Part shown: one piece after another, positions 1 through 11,269 of the stretch
Layout: each line of letters starts with the position of its first letter
How positions within the stretch are numbered: position 1 is the first letter of the stretch
Source of the DNA: Pseudomonas farris
GTDB taxonomy: Bacteria > Pseudomonadota > Gammaproteobacteria > Pseudomonadales > Pseudomonadaceae
DNA: 64,000 nt
Assembly (NCBI RefSeq): GCF_019145235.1
Contig: NZ_JAHSTV010000001.1
Span: 620,001-684,000 of the forward strand
Reading direction: 5' to 3'
The notes under the pieces: generated by a model
What the model was told of the DNA's origin: nothing
The model's input: only the letters and a program-made list of their open reading frames with translations
Databases searched by the model: none
Program-made: the position numbers and the translations under genes

Positions 1-848
1 AGCAACGGCAGAGACAGACGCCATTGCAGTTCGGTGCGCGAGCGGATGTCATCGCTGCCCAACAGGGAGCGGGTGGTCATCGCGTCACGATCGGTGACTT
101 CGTCACTGACGTCCGGCTTAGGCAGCAATACGCCGTACTCGTCGTACTTGATGGCACGGTAGTCGGCCTGCCCCGGATTACCGTCGTAGCGGTAGCCGTT
201 GTCGAGAATCAGATAGCGGTTACCGTCGGGGCGAATTTCCTGGCGCCCTTTCTCGGCCACCAACACGGAAATTCCACGATCCTTCTTATCGGAATTGATG
301 TTCTTCTGCGAAATGAATACGCCGCCGAGGTTGATGCGGTCATCCGACAGCGTTTCGGTATAGGTCACCCGAGTACCGTCGCGCAAGGCCTGGAAGCGGC
401 CTGGCTCAAGGGTATCGAATTCAGTCAGTGCGTCCTGTTTGTTCAGCAGCAACTGGAACTGGTTGGCACCCTGTGGCGCCAGGCTCAGGCTCAACCATGC
501 CACCACCAGAGCAACCAGCGTGGCCGGAAACAGGGTGATGCGAAACAGTCGCTGCTGGCTCATGCCAGTGGCGGACAGCACGGTCATTTCGCTGTCGAGG
601 TACAGACGACCGTAGGCCAGCAGGATGCCGAGAAACAGCCCCAAAGGCAGAATCAACTGCAGGAAACCCGGCAGACGGAAACCCATGATCAGGAACAGCG
701 AACCCGGATCCAGAAGGCCAGAGGCCGCTTGGGCGAGGTACTTGATGAAGCGTCCGCTCATGATGATGACCAGCAGCACGGCGCTGACGGCGCTCAAGGT
801 CAACAGGACTTCGCGGGATAGATAACGGAAGACAATCAAACCAGACAC
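1..848 (-). CDS. lptF: LptF, LPS export ABC permease (5' part)
   Basis: Reading the minus strand from a GTG at 848 gives a protein beginning VSGLIVFRYLSREVLLTLSA, which I recognise as the N-terminal part of the YjgP/YjgQ-family permease LptF. With LptG and the LptB ATPase it extracts lipopolysaccharide from the inner membrane and passes it to the LptC-LptA-LptD bridge. About 282 codons are present and the C-terminal part lies beyond the window start, so length cannot be judged. The hydrophobic first segments (about residues 10-35 and 55-80) and the following periplasmic region fit the family. It is transcribed divergently from pepA, a common arrangement in Pseudomonas, and lptG is expected just outside the window. 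The GTG start is chosen because no ATG lies nearby in frame. Confidence 0.93.
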   Translation of the reverse strand, partial: MSGLIVFRYLSREVLLTLSAVSAVLLVIIMSGRFIKYLAQAASGLLDPGSLFLIMGFRLPGFLQLILPLGLFLGILLAYGRLYLDSEMTVLSATGMSQQRLFRITLFPATLVALVVAWLSLSLAPQGANQFQLLLNKQDALTEFDTLEPGRFQALRDGTRVTYTETLSDDRINLGGVFISQKNINSDKKDRGISVLVAEKGRQEIRPDGNRYLILDNGYRYDGNPGQADYRAIKYDEYGVLLPKPDVSDEVTDRDAMTTRSLLGSDDIRSRTELQWRLSLPL

Positions 849-2625
<1,777 letters not shown>

Positions 2626-2634
2626 AACCGATGA

Positions 2635-2670
2635 CCCTGAGGGCGTCACTTTCCAGTGACGCCCTCAGGG
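2635..2670. terminator. Perfect 16-bp hairpin after pepA
   Basis: A perfect 16-bp inverted repeat (2635-2650 and 2655-2670) has a 4-nt TTCC loop and starts nine bases after the pepA stop. There is no T-run on either side, so a classical Rho-independent terminator is not supported. It may instead protect the pepA 3' end or reduce read-through into holC, whose ATG is 14 bases further on. Confidence 0.55.
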
Positions 2671-2683
2671 CTCAGGAACCGCA

Positions 2684-3112
2684 ATGACCAAAGTCGACTT
2701 CTATATCCTGCCCAGCGCCGATCCTTCTGCACGGCTGGATTTCGCCTGCAAGCTCACCGAAAAAGCCTGGCGCATGGGCCACCGCATTTACCTGCACTGC
2801 AGCGATGCCGCCCAGCGTGATGACCTCGACGCGCGCTTGTGGGCCTTCAAGGGCGAAAGCTTCGTGCCCCACGGTCCCGCCGAAAGCGAGCCGGAGGGTT
2901 TGATTGTCCTGGGCCTTGGCGATGACTGCGGTCAGCATCAGGATCTGCTGGTCAATCTGGACCTGAAAGTCCCGGTATTTGCCAAACAGTTCGCCCGCGT
3001 GGCGGAAGTGGTGGTGGAAGATCCGACGATTCGTTCGGCTGCGCGGGAGAGTTTCCGTTTCTACCGCGAACAGGGCTATCCTCTGCAAGATCACCGTTTA
3101 CAGCGACTCTGA
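2684..3112 (+). CDS. holC: DNA polymerase III chi subunit
   Basis: This 142-residue protein matches HolC in length and in its opening (MTKVDFYILPSADPSARLDF) and conserved HCSDAAQRDDLDARLW stretch. Chi pairs with psi in the clamp-loader complex and links it to single-stranded DNA-binding protein. The fold is a Rossmann-like single domain with no catalytic site. It lies between pepA and valS, the usual pepA-holC-valS order in gammaproteobacteria. The next ORF starts 8 bp after its stop, so the two are probably co-transcribed. Confidence 0.95.
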   Translation: MTKVDFYILPSADPSARLDFACKLTEKAWRMGHRIYLHCSDAAQRDDLDARLWAFKGESFVPHGPAESEPEGLIVLGLGDDCGQHQDLLVNLDLKVPVFAKQFARVAEVVVEDPTIRSAARESFRFYREQGYPLQDHRLQRL

Positions 3113-3120
3113 GCATTCCG

Positions 3121-3510
3121 ATGGACACTCCAAAACCGCAGCAAAATTCCGCGCATCTGCTGGATGACCTCGAGTCGATCCGCCAACTGCTCGGTGATGA
3201 CAACCTGCAACCGCCCTTGCTGACCGACACGGTCATTGAAGGTGATCAGGAACAGATCCCCATGCTGTTCGACACGGTCGGCAATGCGCCGCAGCCGGTC
3301 GAAGCGACACCGCCACCCGCCCCAGCCGCGCAACCGTCGCCTGCCGCCAGCAAAGGCCCCGACGCCCTGCTGCACCTGGACAGCGAACTGCGTGCCGCCG
3401 CGCTATTGATCATGCAAGACGTGATCGACGACTTCGCCCCGCACATCGAAACCGAAATCAAACGCCGTCTTGATGCGCGGATGGAACGGTTGCTCAGCCA
3501 GTACGAATAA
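3121..3510 (+). CDS. Conserved Pseudomonas protein between holC and valS
   Basis: The 129-residue product has no domain I can name. The first half is acidic and low in complexity, with a Pro/Ala-rich linker at about residues 58-82. The C-terminal 45 residues look like an amphipathic alpha-helical segment (LRAAALLIMQDVIDDFAPHI, then a charged helix rich in Arg and Glu). There is no signal peptide or membrane segment. It starts 8 bp after the holC stop, so it is probably translated with holC. A role linked to the replisome is only guilt by association. The gene order holC - this ORF - valS is what I would expect in Pseudomonas genomes. Confidence 0.8.
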   Translation: MDTPKPQQNSAHLLDDLESIRQLLGDDNLQPPLLTDTVIEGDQEQIPMLFDTVGNAPQPVEATPPPAPAAQPSPAASKGPDALLHLDSELRAAALLIMQDVIDDFAPHIETEIKRRLDARMERLLSQYE

Positions 3511-3518
3511 CCCCCCCC

Positions 3519-3604
3519 TGTGGGAGCGAGCCTGCTCGCGATAGCATCACCTCGGTTTCCTGATAGACCGCGGCGCCTGCATCGCGAGCAGGCTCGCTCC
3601 CACA
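3519..3604. repeat. REP doublet (REPIN)
   Basis: Two head-to-head copies of a TGTGGGAGCGAGCCTGCTCG-type palindrome are separated by about 36 bp of unrelated sequence. Such REPINs are mobilised in trans by REP-associated tyrosine transposases (RAYTs) in Pseudomonas; no RAYT gene lies in this window. Confidence 0.9.
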
Positions 3605-3720
3605 TTTCATCTGAGCTGTAATTGATCAAGCGCCCTGTCTGCACCCGCTCGCCCTACGCCCCATGCCTCGCTATACTTGCCGGCTTTTCCTGAATAAATG
3701 CCAATAGGGTCCCGCCGCGC

Positions 3721-6567
3721 ATGGATAAGACCTACCAGCCGCACGCCATTGAAACTTCCTGGTACAACACTTGGGAGTCTGAGAATTACTTCGCCCCGCA
3801 AGGCGCGGGCGAGTCCTACACCATCATGATCCCGCCGCCGAACGTCACCGGCAGCCTGCACATGGGTCACGGCTTCAACAACGCGATCATGGACGCCCTG
3901 ATCCGTTTCCGCCGCATGCAGGGTCGCAACACCCTGTGGCAGCCGGGTACCGACCACGCCGGTATCGCCACGCAAATGCTGGTGGAGCGCCAACTCGAAG
4001 CCCAAGGCCAGAATCGCCACGATCTGGGCCGCGAAAAATTCCTCGAGAAAGTCTGGGAATGGAAGGATCAGTCCGGCGGCAACATCAGCCGTCAGATCCG
4101 CCGCCTCGGCTCGTCCGTGGACTGGAGCCGTGAGCGCTTCACCATGGACGACGGCCTCTCGGAAGCGGTTAAAGAAGCGTTCGTGCGCCTGCACGAAGAC
4201 GGTCTGATCTACCGCGGCAAGCGTCTGGTCAACTGGGACACCAAGCTGCACACGGCGATTTCCGACCTCGAAGTGGAAAACCACGACGAGAAAGGTTTCC
4301 TGTGGAACCTGAAGTACCCGCTGGCCGACGGCGCCAAAACTGCTGAAGGCAACGACTACCTGATCGTCGCGACCACTCGCCCGGAAACCATGCTCGGCGA
4401 TGCCGCCGTGGCGGTTAACCCGAACGACGAACGCTACAAAGCCCTGATCGGCAATTTTGTCGAGCTGCCGCTGGTTGGCCGCCGCATCCCGATCATCGCC
4501 GACGATTACTGCGATCCTGAATTCGGCACCGGTTGCGTGAAAATCACCCCGGCCCACGATTTCAACGACTACGAAGTCGGCAAGCGCCACAACCTGCCGC
4601 TGCTGAACATCTTCGACAAAAACGCCCACGTGCTGCCGGCTTGTCAGGTGTTCAACCTCGACGGCACGCTTAACGAAAGCATCGACGGCAAGATCCCGGC
4701 CGAATACGCCGGCCTCGATCGCTTCGAAGCGCGCAAGCAGATCGTGGCAGCGTTCGAAGCCGCCGGCCTGCTGGTCAGCGTCGACGATCACGCCCTGAAA
4801 GTGCCGAAAGGCGACCGCTCCGGGACCATCATCGAGCCGTGGCTGACCGACCAGTGGTACGTCTCCACCAAGCCATTGGCCGAGCCCGCCATCGCTGCGG
4901 TTGAAGACGGCCGCATTCAGTTCGTGCCAAAACAGTACGAAAACATGTACTTCTCATGGATGCGCGACATCCAGGACTGGTGCATCAGCCGTCAGCTGTG
5001 GTGGGGCCACCGGATTCCGGCCTGGTACGACGAGTCGGGCAAGGTCTATGTCGGTCGCGACGAAGCCGAAGTGCGTGCCAAGCACAACCTCGGCCCGGAC
5101 GTTGCGCTGCAACAGGACAACGACGTTCTGGATACCTGGTTCAGTTCCGGCCTGTGGACTTTCTCCACGCTCGGCTGGCCGGAGCAGACCGAGTTCCTGA
5201 AGAAATTCCACTCCACCGACGTGCTGGTGACCGGTTTTGACATCATTTTCTTCTGGGTTGCCCGGATGATCATGCTCACCATGCACCTGGTGAAAAACGA
5301 AGACGGCACGCCGCAGGTTCCGTTCAAGACCGTTTATGTGCACGGTCTGGTACGTGATGGCCAGGGCCAGAAGATGTCCAAGTCCAAGGGCAACGTCCTG
5401 GACCCGCTGGACATCATCGACGGCATCGAGCTGGAAGAACTGGTGCAGAAACGCACCTCCGGCATGATGCAGCCGAAACTGGCGAAGAAGATCGAGAAGC
5501 AGACCCGCGACGAGTTCGCTGACGGCATCGCCAGCTATGGCACCGACGCCCTGCGCTTCACGTTCTGCTCGCTGGCATCGACCGGTCGCGACATCAAGTT
5601 CGACATGGGCCGCGTCGAAGGCTATCGCAACTTCTGCAACAAAATCTGGAACGCTGCGCGCTACGTGCTGGACAAGGGCGAAGACTGCGGTCAGAACGGC
5701 GAAGCGTATGAGTTGTCCCTGGCAGATCGCTGGATCATTTCGCAGCTTCAACGCACCGAAGCCGAAGTGACTCGTCAGCTCGATCAGTTCCGTTTCGACC
5801 TGGCCGCACAAGCCTTGTACGAGTTCATCTGGAACCAGTATTGCGACTGGTACCTGGAACTGTCCAAGCCTGTGCTGTGGGATGAAAATGCACCGGTTGA
5901 ACGTCAGCGCGGCACCCGTCGCACGCTGGTTCGAGTGCTGGAAGTCGCGTTGCGCCTGGCGCACCCGTTCATGCCGTTCATCACCGAAGAAATCTGGCAG
6001 CGCGTCGCGCCGCTGGCCGGTATCGAAGGCAAGACGATCATGCTGCAACCTTGGCCAGTGGCCAACGAAGCACGCATCGATCAAGGCGCCGAAGACGACA
6101 TCGAATGGCTCAAGGGCCTGATGCTCGGCACGCGCAACATCCGTGGCGAAATGAACATCGGTCCGGGCAAGCCGCTGAACCTGTTCCTGAAAAACGTCAG
6201 CGCCGAAGATCAGCGCCGTCTCACCGAAAACGAAGCGCTGCTGAAGAAGCTGGCGCGTCTGGAATCGATCACCGTTCTGAAGGCCGGCGAAGAAGCACCG
6301 CTGTCCGCCACCGCACTGGTCGGCGAGATGGAAGTGCTGGTGCCAATGGCTGGCCTGATCGACAAGGACGCCGAACTGGCTCGTCTGGACAAGGAAATCC
6401 AGCGTCTGCAGGGCGAAGTTCAGCGTGTCGGCGGCAAGCTGTCCAACGCCGGTTTCGTTGATAAGGCCCCGGCCGAAGTCATCGAGAAGGAACGCGCCAA
6501 ACTGGCTGAAGCTGAACAGGCTTTGGGCAAGCTGGCCGAGCAACATGCGCGGATTGCCAGCCTGTAA
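3721..6567 (+). CDS. valS: Valyl-tRNA synthetase
   Basis: This 948-residue class I synthetase charges tRNA-Val and edits misactivated threonine. The HIGH-type motif lies in [13 protein letters not shown] (about residues 38-50) and the KMSKS loop at about residues 551-555. The editing CP1 insertion lies between them (the [15 protein letters not shown] stretch), followed by the anticodon-binding domain and a C-terminal coiled coil from about residue 880. Length and domain order are those of bacterial ValS. The start at 3721 gives the normal N-terminus [15 protein letters not shown]. An intrinsic terminator follows directly. Confidence 0.98.
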   Translation: MDKTYQPHAIETSWYNTWESENYFAPQGAGESYTIMIPPPNVTGSLHMGHGFNNAIMDALIRFRRMQGRNTLWQPGTDHAGIATQMLVERQLEAQGQNRHDLGREKFLEKVWEWKDQSGGNISRQIRRLGSSVDWSRERFTMDDGLSEAVKEAFVRLHEDGLIYRGKRLVNWDTKLHTAISDLEVENHDEKGFLWNLKYPLADGAKTAEGNDYLIVATTRPETMLGDAAVAVNPNDERYKALIGNFVELPLVGRRIPIIADDYCDPEFGTGCVKITPAHDFNDYEVGKRHNLPLLNIFDKNAHVLPACQVFNLDGTLNESIDGKIPAEYAGLDRFEARKQIVAAFEAAGLLVSVDDHALKVPKGDRSGTIIEPWLTDQWYVSTKPLAEPAIAAVEDGRIQFVPKQYENMYFSWMRDIQDWCISRQLWWGHRIPAWYDESGKVYVGRDEAEVRAKHNLGPDVALQQDNDVLDTWFSSGLWTFSTLGWPEQTEFLKKFHSTDVLVTGFDIIFFWVARMIMLTMHLVKNEDGTPQVPFKTVYVHGLVRDGQGQKMSKSKGNVLDPLDIIDGIELEELVQKRTSGMMQPKLAKKIEKQTRDEFADGIASYGTDALRFTFCSLASTGRDIKFDMGRVEGYRNFCNKIWNAARYVLDKGEDCGQNGEAYELSLADRWIISQLQRTEAEVTRQLDQFRFDLAAQALYEFIWNQYCDWYLELSKPVLWDENAPVERQRGTRRTLVRVLEVALRLAHPFMPFITEEIWQRVAPLAGIEGKTIMLQPWPVANEARIDQGAEDDIEWLKGLMLGTRNIRGEMNIGPGKPLNLFLKNVSAEDQRRLTENEALLKKLARLESITVLKAGEEAPLSATALVGEMEVLVPMAGLIDKDAELARLDKEIQRLQGEVQRVGGKLSNAGFVDKAPAEVIEKERAKLAEAEQALGKLAEQHARIASL

Positions 6568-6582
6568 CGGCAAGATGCAATG

Positions 6583-6616
6583 AAAAAGGGAGGCCCGCAG
6601 CGGCCTCCCTTTTTTA
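6583..6616 (+). terminator. valS intrinsic terminator
   Basis: An 11-bp stem (AAAGGGAGGCC at 6585-6595 with GGCCTCCCTTT at 6602-6612) runs into a T-tract, 16 bases after the valS stop. Confidence 0.9.
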
Positions 6617-6652
6617 TGCCCGCCCCCTTCCCCCAAACACCGCAAATCCCCC

Positions 6653-6742
6653 TGTGGGAGCGGGCTTGCTCGCGAAGGCGATAAGTCAGTCAGCATCAAT
6701 GTTGAATGAATGACCGCTTTCGCGAGCAAGCCCGCTCCCACA
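6653..6742. repeat. REP doublet (REPIN)
   Basis: Paired inverted copies of TGTGGGAGCGGGCTTGCTCG lie between valS and rlmF, with about 45 bp between the two palindromes. Confidence 0.9.
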
Positions 6743-6843
6743 TTTGATCAGTGTGCCCAGCACGATGGGCGATCGACACCACTCCCACACTGGATGTGGG
6801 ACAATACCCGCCACTTTTAGCCATACCCGAATCGACAACGCCC

Positions 6844-7866
6844 ATGAACGCCCCCCGCACACCAAGACCTGCGCGCAAGAAGCCTGACTCAGCTACCCCG
6901 GCCAAAGCCGTGGAACCCCGCGAGAAGGCCAGCCTGCATCCGCGCAATCGCCATCAGGGTCGTTACGACTTCCCGGCGCTGATCAAAACCACGCCGGAAC
7001 TGGCGAAGTTCGTGATCATCAATCCGTATGGCAAGGAAAGCATCGACTTCGCCAGCCCGGACGCGGTTCGGGTGTTCAACCGGGCCCTGCTCAAGTCGTT
7101 CTACGGCATCGCCCATTGGGACATCCCGGCCGATTACCTGTGCCCACCGGTGCCAGGTCGTGCTGACTACGTGCACTTCCTGGCTGACCTGCTGGCCAGC
7201 GTCAATGACGGCGAGATCCCTCGCGGTGCGCCGGTCAAGGTCCTCGATATCGGCATGGGCGCCAACTGCGTCTATCCGTTGATCGGCTACAGCGACTACC
7301 GCTGGCACTTCCTCGGCTCGGAAATCGACCCGACGGCCGTGGCCGCCGCTAAAGCCATCGTGCAGTCCAACGGGCTGAACAAAGCCATCCAGCTGCGCCA
7401 GCAAAGCAATCCCAAGCACATTCTGCTGGGCCTGCTCGAACCCGGCGAACGCTTTGACCTGACTATGTGCAACCCGCCGTTCCACGCCTCGATGGACGAG
7501 GCAACCAAGGGCAGCGAGCGTAAATGGCGCGCACTGGGCCGCGCCGACCCAAAACGCAAACTGCCGGTGCTGAACTTTGGCGGTCAATCGGCCGAACTGT
7601 GGTGTGAAGGTGGCGAAGCACGGTTTGTGACGCAACTGATCGCCGAGAGCGCGCACTTTCAACACAAAGTGCTTTGGTTCAGCACCCTGGTCTCGAAAGC
7701 CTCGAACCTGCCTGCGATCCAGACAGCGCTGAAAAAGGCCGGTGTGTTGGAAAGCCAGGTCGTGGAAATGTCGCAAGGGCAGAAGCAAAGCCGCTTCGTC
7801 GCCTGGACGTTCCAGACTAAATCCGAACAGCAGGTCTGGCGCGAACGTTGGGCGCGTAAAAGCTGA
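6844..7866 (+). CDS. rlmF: 23S rRNA m6A1618 methyltransferase RlmF
   Basis: A 340-residue SAM-dependent N6-adenine methyltransferase that modifies A1618 of 23S rRNA. The SAM-binding motif I is [13 protein letters not shown] near residue 133 and the catalytic NPPF motif (NPPFHAS) begins near residue 210. The NPPF motif is typical of amino-methyltransferases acting on exocyclic N6. I take the ATG at 6844 ([13 protein letters not shown]), because the longer upstream reading frame runs into non-conserved sequence next to the REP doublet. The basic N-terminal tail of about 40 residues could bind rRNA. It stands alone, flanked by REP doublets on both sides. Confidence 0.93.
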   Translation: MNAPRTPRPARKKPDSATPAKAVEPREKASLHPRNRHQGRYDFPALIKTTPELAKFVIINPYGKESIDFASPDAVRVFNRALLKSFYGIAHWDIPADYLCPPVPGRADYVHFLADLLASVNDGEIPRGAPVKVLDIGMGANCVYPLIGYSDYRWHFLGSEIDPTAVAAAKAIVQSNGLNKAIQLRQQSNPKHILLGLLEPGERFDLTMCNPPFHASMDEATKGSERKWRALGRADPKRKLPVLNFGGQSAELWCEGGEARFVTQLIAESAHFQHKVLWFSTLVSKASNLPAIQTALKKAGVLESQVVEMSQGQKQSRFVAWTFQTKSEQQVWRERWARKS

Positions 7867-7890
7867 TTAACTGACCGACGTAGATCAACG

Positions 7891-7979
7891 GTGGGAGCGG
7901 GCTTGCTCGCGAAGGCGGTGTGTCAGTCGAATTCAATGGTGACTGACACTCCGCCTTCGCGAGCAAGCCCGCTCCCACA
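7891..7979. repeat. REP doublet (REPIN)
   Basis: Inverted pair of the GTGGGAGCGGGCTTGCTCGC palindrome, 25 bases after rlmF and before the convergent HU terminator. Confidence 0.9.
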
Positions 7980-8015
7980 TTGGTCATACGGTGTTTGCGG
8001 GTAAATCACAGACAC

Positions 8016-8057
8016 AAAAAAACCGTGCCCGGATTGCTCCGGCGCACGGTTTTTTTT
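8016..8057 (-). terminator. Terminator of the HU gene (bidirectional form)
   Basis: The arms A7CCGTGC (8016-8027) and GCACGG followed by T8 (8044-8057) form a hairpin with poly-T on both strands. Read on the minus strand, it begins 9 bases after the HU stop and ends in T7. It could also stop transcription from the rlmF side. Confidence 0.9.
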
Positions 8058-8065
8058 AACAAGTC

Positions 8066-8347
8066 TTACTTGTTAACAGCGTCGGTCAGGCCTTTGGCCA
8101 CAACCAGCTTGATAACTTTCTTGGCAGCGATTTCGATGGCTGCGCCAGTCGAAGGGTTGCGGCCGGTACGGGCAGGACGCTCAGTCACTTTCAGCTTGCC
8201 GATACCTGGCAGGGTGATTTCGCCGCCGTTTTCCAGCTGATCAGCAACGATTTGGCCCAGTTGGTCCAGAGCGTTACGCGCGGTGGTTTTTGGCGCGTCG
8301 ATAGCTTCAGCGATGTCGGCGATCAGTTGGTCTTTAGTAAGAGCCAT
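8066..8347 (-). CDS. HU-family nucleoid DNA-binding protein
   Basis: The product is 93 residues, a normal HU length (about 90). It opens MALTKDQLIADIAEAID and carries the DNA-binding arm with the RPARTGRNPSTG hallmark at about residues 58-69, whose proline intercalates into bent DNA. HU dimers compact the nucleoid and assist replication and repression. The ATG at 8347 is set by homology and by a GGAAGGAAC Shine-Dalgarno just upstream; a longer frame upstream of it is not conserved. By position next to yejK it probably corresponds to the paralogue called HupN in P. putida, but I cannot separate the Pseudomonas HU paralogues from sequence alone, so I give no symbol. Confidence 0.95.
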   Translation of the reverse strand: MALTKDQLIADIAEAIDAPKTTARNALDQLGQIVADQLENGGEITLPGIGKLKVTERPARTGRNPSTGAAIEIAAKKVIKLVVAKGLTDAVNK

Positions 8348-8743
8348 GTAATGTTCCTTCCCTATCAAATTCATATGGATTGCAGAGTGCAGTGTCAGCC
8401 ATCGAGCCCGATCTTCTGGATCTGGCACCCTCGGCCATAACCACGACGAGTCGGGGTTATAGATACCGAAATCAGGGTTTGGTTCGACCTGACAAATGCT
8501 GAATGCACGCTTAACGCAGTGACTTCGCGTAAGACCGGGCAAAACTAGCACAGAGACGGGGAAATATCCGCCTCTAGCTACCCATTTGGTCAGCTTTATT
8601 GCTCTAAATCGGCAAAAAACTGCATAAGGGCCGGTGGACAGCTGCAAATTGCCCTTGGCACCACGCCAAAACCAGTGGTTGCGGTACACTGAGCGCTTTT
8701 TCGGGGGAGCACGCCCTCCTCTCTTCAATCAGCCGAGAAGCCC
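8348..8743. promoter_or_regulatory. Divergent HU/yejK intergenic region
   Basis: This 396-bp gap separates two nucleoid-protein genes transcribed away from each other. Apart from the HU Shine-Dalgarno close to 8350, I see no ORF, repeat or RNA gene. Promoters for both genes must lie here, but I could not place hexamers with confidence. Confidence 0.45.
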
Positions 8744-9748
8744 ATGCCGATCCGTCATTGCATCGTCCACCTGATCGACAAAAAACCCGACGGCACACCC
8801 GCAGTTCTTCATGCCCGCGATTCCGAACTGGCCGAGTCCAGCGCCATCGAGTACATGCTTGCCGACCTCAACGAGAGCTACAACGCCAAACAAGGCAAGG
8901 CCTGGGGTTTCTTCCATGCCGAGTCCGGGGCGCATCCGTTCAGCGGCTGGCTGAAGGAATACCTCGACGGCGGCAAGGACTTCACAGCCTTCAGCCGGGT
9001 GGCGGTGGAACATCTGCAAAAGCTGATGGAAGAGTCGAACCTCTCTGTGGGCGGCCACGTGCTGTTTGCTCATTACCAGCAGGGCATGACCGATTACCTC
9101 GCCATCGCCCTGCTGCACCACAGCGAAGGCGTGGCAGTGACCGATCAGCTGGACGTGACGCCTTCGCGACACCTGGACCTTGGCCAGTTGCACCTGGCAG
9201 CGCGGATCAACGTCTCCGAGTGGCAGAACAACAAACAGTCCAAGCAGTACATTTCGTTCATCAAAGGCAAGAACGGCAAAAAAGTTTCGGAGTATTTCCG
9301 CGACTTCATCGGCTGCCAGGAAGGCGTCGACGGCCCCGGCGAAACCCGCACCCTGCTCAAGGCTTTCAGTGACTTCGTCGAAAGCGAAGACCTGCCGGAA
9401 GAGTCCGCACGCGAGAAGACCAAGACCCTGGTGGATTACGCCAGCAGCCAGGCAAAAATGGGCGAGCCCATGGGTCTGGCAGAACTGTCCGAACTGATCG
9501 ACGAAGAGCGCCCGAAAGCTTTCTACGATCACATCCGCAACAAGGACTACGGCCTGTCGCCCGAGATCCCTGCGGATAAGCGCACCCTGAACCAGTTCCG
9601 CCGCTTCACCGGCCGCGCCGAGGGCTTGTCCATCAGCTTCGAAGCGCACCTGCTGGGCTCGAAGATCGAATACGACGAAGAAGCCGGTACGCTGATCATC
9701 AAGGGCCTGCCGACCCAATTGACCGACCAGCTCAAGCGACGCAACTGA
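8744..9748 (+). CDS. yejK: Nucleoid-associated protein YejK/NdpA
   Basis: The 334-residue product belongs to the YejK (NdpA, 37-kDa nucleoid-associated) family. It opens [20 protein letters not shown], contains the conserved [13 protein letters not shown] and [20 protein letters not shown] stretches, and has the normal family length of about 335. It associates with the nucleoid; its exact biochemical role is not settled, although topoisomerase interactions are reported for the E. coli protein. The gene is divergent from an HU gene. Its TGA overlaps the ATG of the following glutaredoxin gene by one base, indicating translational coupling. Confidence 0.93.
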   Translation: MPIRHCIVHLIDKKPDGTPAVLHARDSELAESSAIEYMLADLNESYNAKQGKAWGFFHAESGAHPFSGWLKEYLDGGKDFTAFSRVAVEHLQKLMEESNLSVGGHVLFAHYQQGMTDYLAIALLHHSEGVAVTDQLDVTPSRHLDLGQLHLAARINVSEWQNNKQSKQYISFIKGKNGKKVSEYFRDFIGCQEGVDGPGETRTLLKAFSDFVESEDLPEESAREKTKTLVDYASSQAKMGEPMGLAELSELIDEERPKAFYDHIRNKDYGLSPEIPADKRTLNQFRRFTGRAEGLSISFEAHLLGSKIEYDEEAGTLIIKGLPTQLTDQLKRRN

Positions 9749-10098
9749 TGCTCGGCGGCGTATTGAAGAAATGCCTGCTGATCTTGCTGGTGGTCGTGGT
9801 TTACCAGAACTGGGGCAAGATCGAGCGGGTGTTTCACCCCTCGCAGGTGGTGTCCGAGCGGACCCAGGCCAAGGCCAATGTCGTGCTCTACGCCACCGAT
9901 TGGTGCGGCTACTGCAAGCTGACCCGACGCTTTCTCGACCAGAAGGGCATTCCGTACAAGGAGTTCGATATCGAGAAAGATGCCCTGGCGCGTAAAGCCT
10001 ATGAGGCGCTGGGCGGACGCGGAATTCCGCTGATCGATGTCAACGGGACGTTGATACGCGGGTATGACCCGGACAAGGTTCTTGCGGCGCTGAAATAG
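9748..10098 (+). CDS. Membrane-anchored glutaredoxin-like protein
   Basis: This 116-residue protein has an N-terminal membrane segment at about residues 5-20 (VLKKCLLILLVVVVYQNW), then a short linker. A glutaredoxin fold follows with a CGYC dithiol at residues 53-56 and the cis-proline GIPLIDVNG motif. It should carry out thiol-disulphide or glutathione exchange at the membrane. With a single anchor and Lys/Arg on both sides of it, the orientation is not certain. CGYC is a less common active site than CPYC. The start overlaps the yejK stop by one base (TGATG), so the two are co-translated. Confidence 0.85.
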   Translation: MLGGVLKKCLLILLVVVVYQNWGKIERVFHPSQVVSERTQAKANVVLYATDWCGYCKLTRRFLDQKGIPYKEFDIEKDALARKAYEALGGRGIPLIDVNGTLIRGYDPDKVLAALK

Positions 10099-10121
10099 CT
10101 CTTCAGACCGACGCCGTCCCT

Positions 10122-10225
10122 TGTGGGAGCTGGCTTGTCGGATCGCCGCACCGCTGCGATAGCGGAGTGTCAGGCAACATCAATATTGCTGGGCTGACCT
10201 CATCGCAAGCAAGCCAGCTCCCACA
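10122..10225. repeat. Divergent REP-like doublet (GAGCTGGCTTG type)
   Basis: A second REP subtype: TGTGGGAGCTGGCTTG on the left and CAAGCCAGCTCCCACA on the right, about 70 bp apart. The inner halves are less conserved than in the main REP type of this window. It separates the convergent glutaredoxin and GST-like genes. Confidence 0.8.
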
Positions 10226-10245
10226 AGTTAGTGCATGGCCAGCGC

Positions 10246-11181
10246 CTAATGCGCTTCGATGCGAAACCCGAATCGCGGGAAGTGCACATGCACAACGCCG
10301 GCCCGCTCGTCTTCTCGACGCAAAATCAATTCTTCGCTACCCGCAAACAACAACTCACCCGTCACCGGATCAACGCCGTAATCGGTCGCAGCGATCACCA
10401 CTTGCTGGCCAACCTCGAACCCGTTTGGCTCCTCAAACTGCTCATCCGGCAACGCAGCCGGTGTGGCATTGCGGGCTATCTCCAGCGCTTCCTCAGCCGT
10501 CATCTCGCTGAACGCGCCATGACCAAAGCCCATCACACGACCAAACCACGCCAAAACAGCCGGATAAGCATCCACCAACGGTGACGTCACGTGCGTCGCT
10601 TTGAGGAACCACAGTGAGTGGGCCAGGGCAAAGTCGGCAATCGACGGCTCGCCGAACAGGAAGTCACCCTGTTCGCGCTGAAGCTGCTGCTCCAGACGCG
10701 CCATGATCGTTGGCCACTGGTGCCGAGCCTGCTCGGCGGACAACCGAGTAGCGCTGCCACCGCTGAACAAGCCGGCGCGATCGGCCAGGAACCCCTTGAT
10801 CGCTTCCGGCGACAACTTGCCAAAGCGCACCGCCACCGACGCCGGCTGGAACACCAGGCTGACCGCATGCTGGAACACCACCGAATCGACCCACGCCGCG
10901 AAGGTTGCGGTGATCATTTCCTGGCCTTCCGGGAAGAACGCCGGCAAGGCTTTTTCCTGCTCCAGACGACGAGCCATCAGCGCGGTGTCGCAATAGATAT
11001 CCGCGCCAATCTGCAATACCGGCGTCTTGCGGTAGCCGCCGGTCAGGGCTGTCAGATCGGGTTTTGGCATCACCGGCGAGATGTTCACCGAGCGCCAGGA
11101 CAGCCCCTTGAAGCCCAGCAGCAAGCGGGCCTTTTCGGCAAAAGGGGACGTCGGGTAGTGATGAAGAATCAACTCGGACAT
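10246..11181 (-). CDS. Glutathione S-transferase family protein
   Basis: A 311-residue protein with an N-terminal thioredoxin-like GST domain. The segment SELILHHYPTSPFAEKARLL contains the Ser/Pro of the glutathione-site loop, and the cis-proline stretch is GYRKTPVLQIGADIYCD. An all-helical C-terminal domain follows, with WFGRVMGF near its end. At 311 residues it is longer than ordinary GSTs (about 200-220). The extra C-terminal 80 residues (from about 230) look like a small beta-rich domain that includes QQVVIAATDYGVDPVTGELL. The substrate is unknown. The start is MSELIL at 11181; upstream in-frame codons are not conserved in character. Confidence 0.88.
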   Translation of the reverse strand: MSELILHHYPTSPFAEKARLLLGFKGLSWRSVNISPVMPKPDLTALTGGYRKTPVLQIGADIYCDTALMARRLEQEKALPAFFPEGQEMITATFAAWVDSVVFQHAVSLVFQPASVAVRFGKLSPEAIKGFLADRAGLFSGGSATRLSAEQARHQWPTIMARLEQQLQREQGDFLFGEPSIADFALAHSLWFLKATHVTSPLVDAYPAVLAWFGRVMGFGHGAFSEMTAEEALEIARNATPAALPDEQFEEPNGFEVGQQVVIAATDYGVDPVTGELLFAGSEELILRREDERAGVVHVHFPRFGFRIEAH

Positions 11182-11269
11182 GCTCGGCTCCGCCGCTCGG
11201 ATAAGGAGCCAGCAGCTTAGCGCGCAATCCGCACGCGGCCTACCCATCTGCCTGATGAGCGCTTATCAG

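Noticed and set aside
24..821. 265-codon plus-strand frame at the window start
   Set aside because: Antisense of lptF, which is clear on the minus strand from a GTG start.
4954..6741. 595-codon minus-strand frame opposite valS
   Set aside because: Antisense shadow of valS that even runs into the REP doublet.
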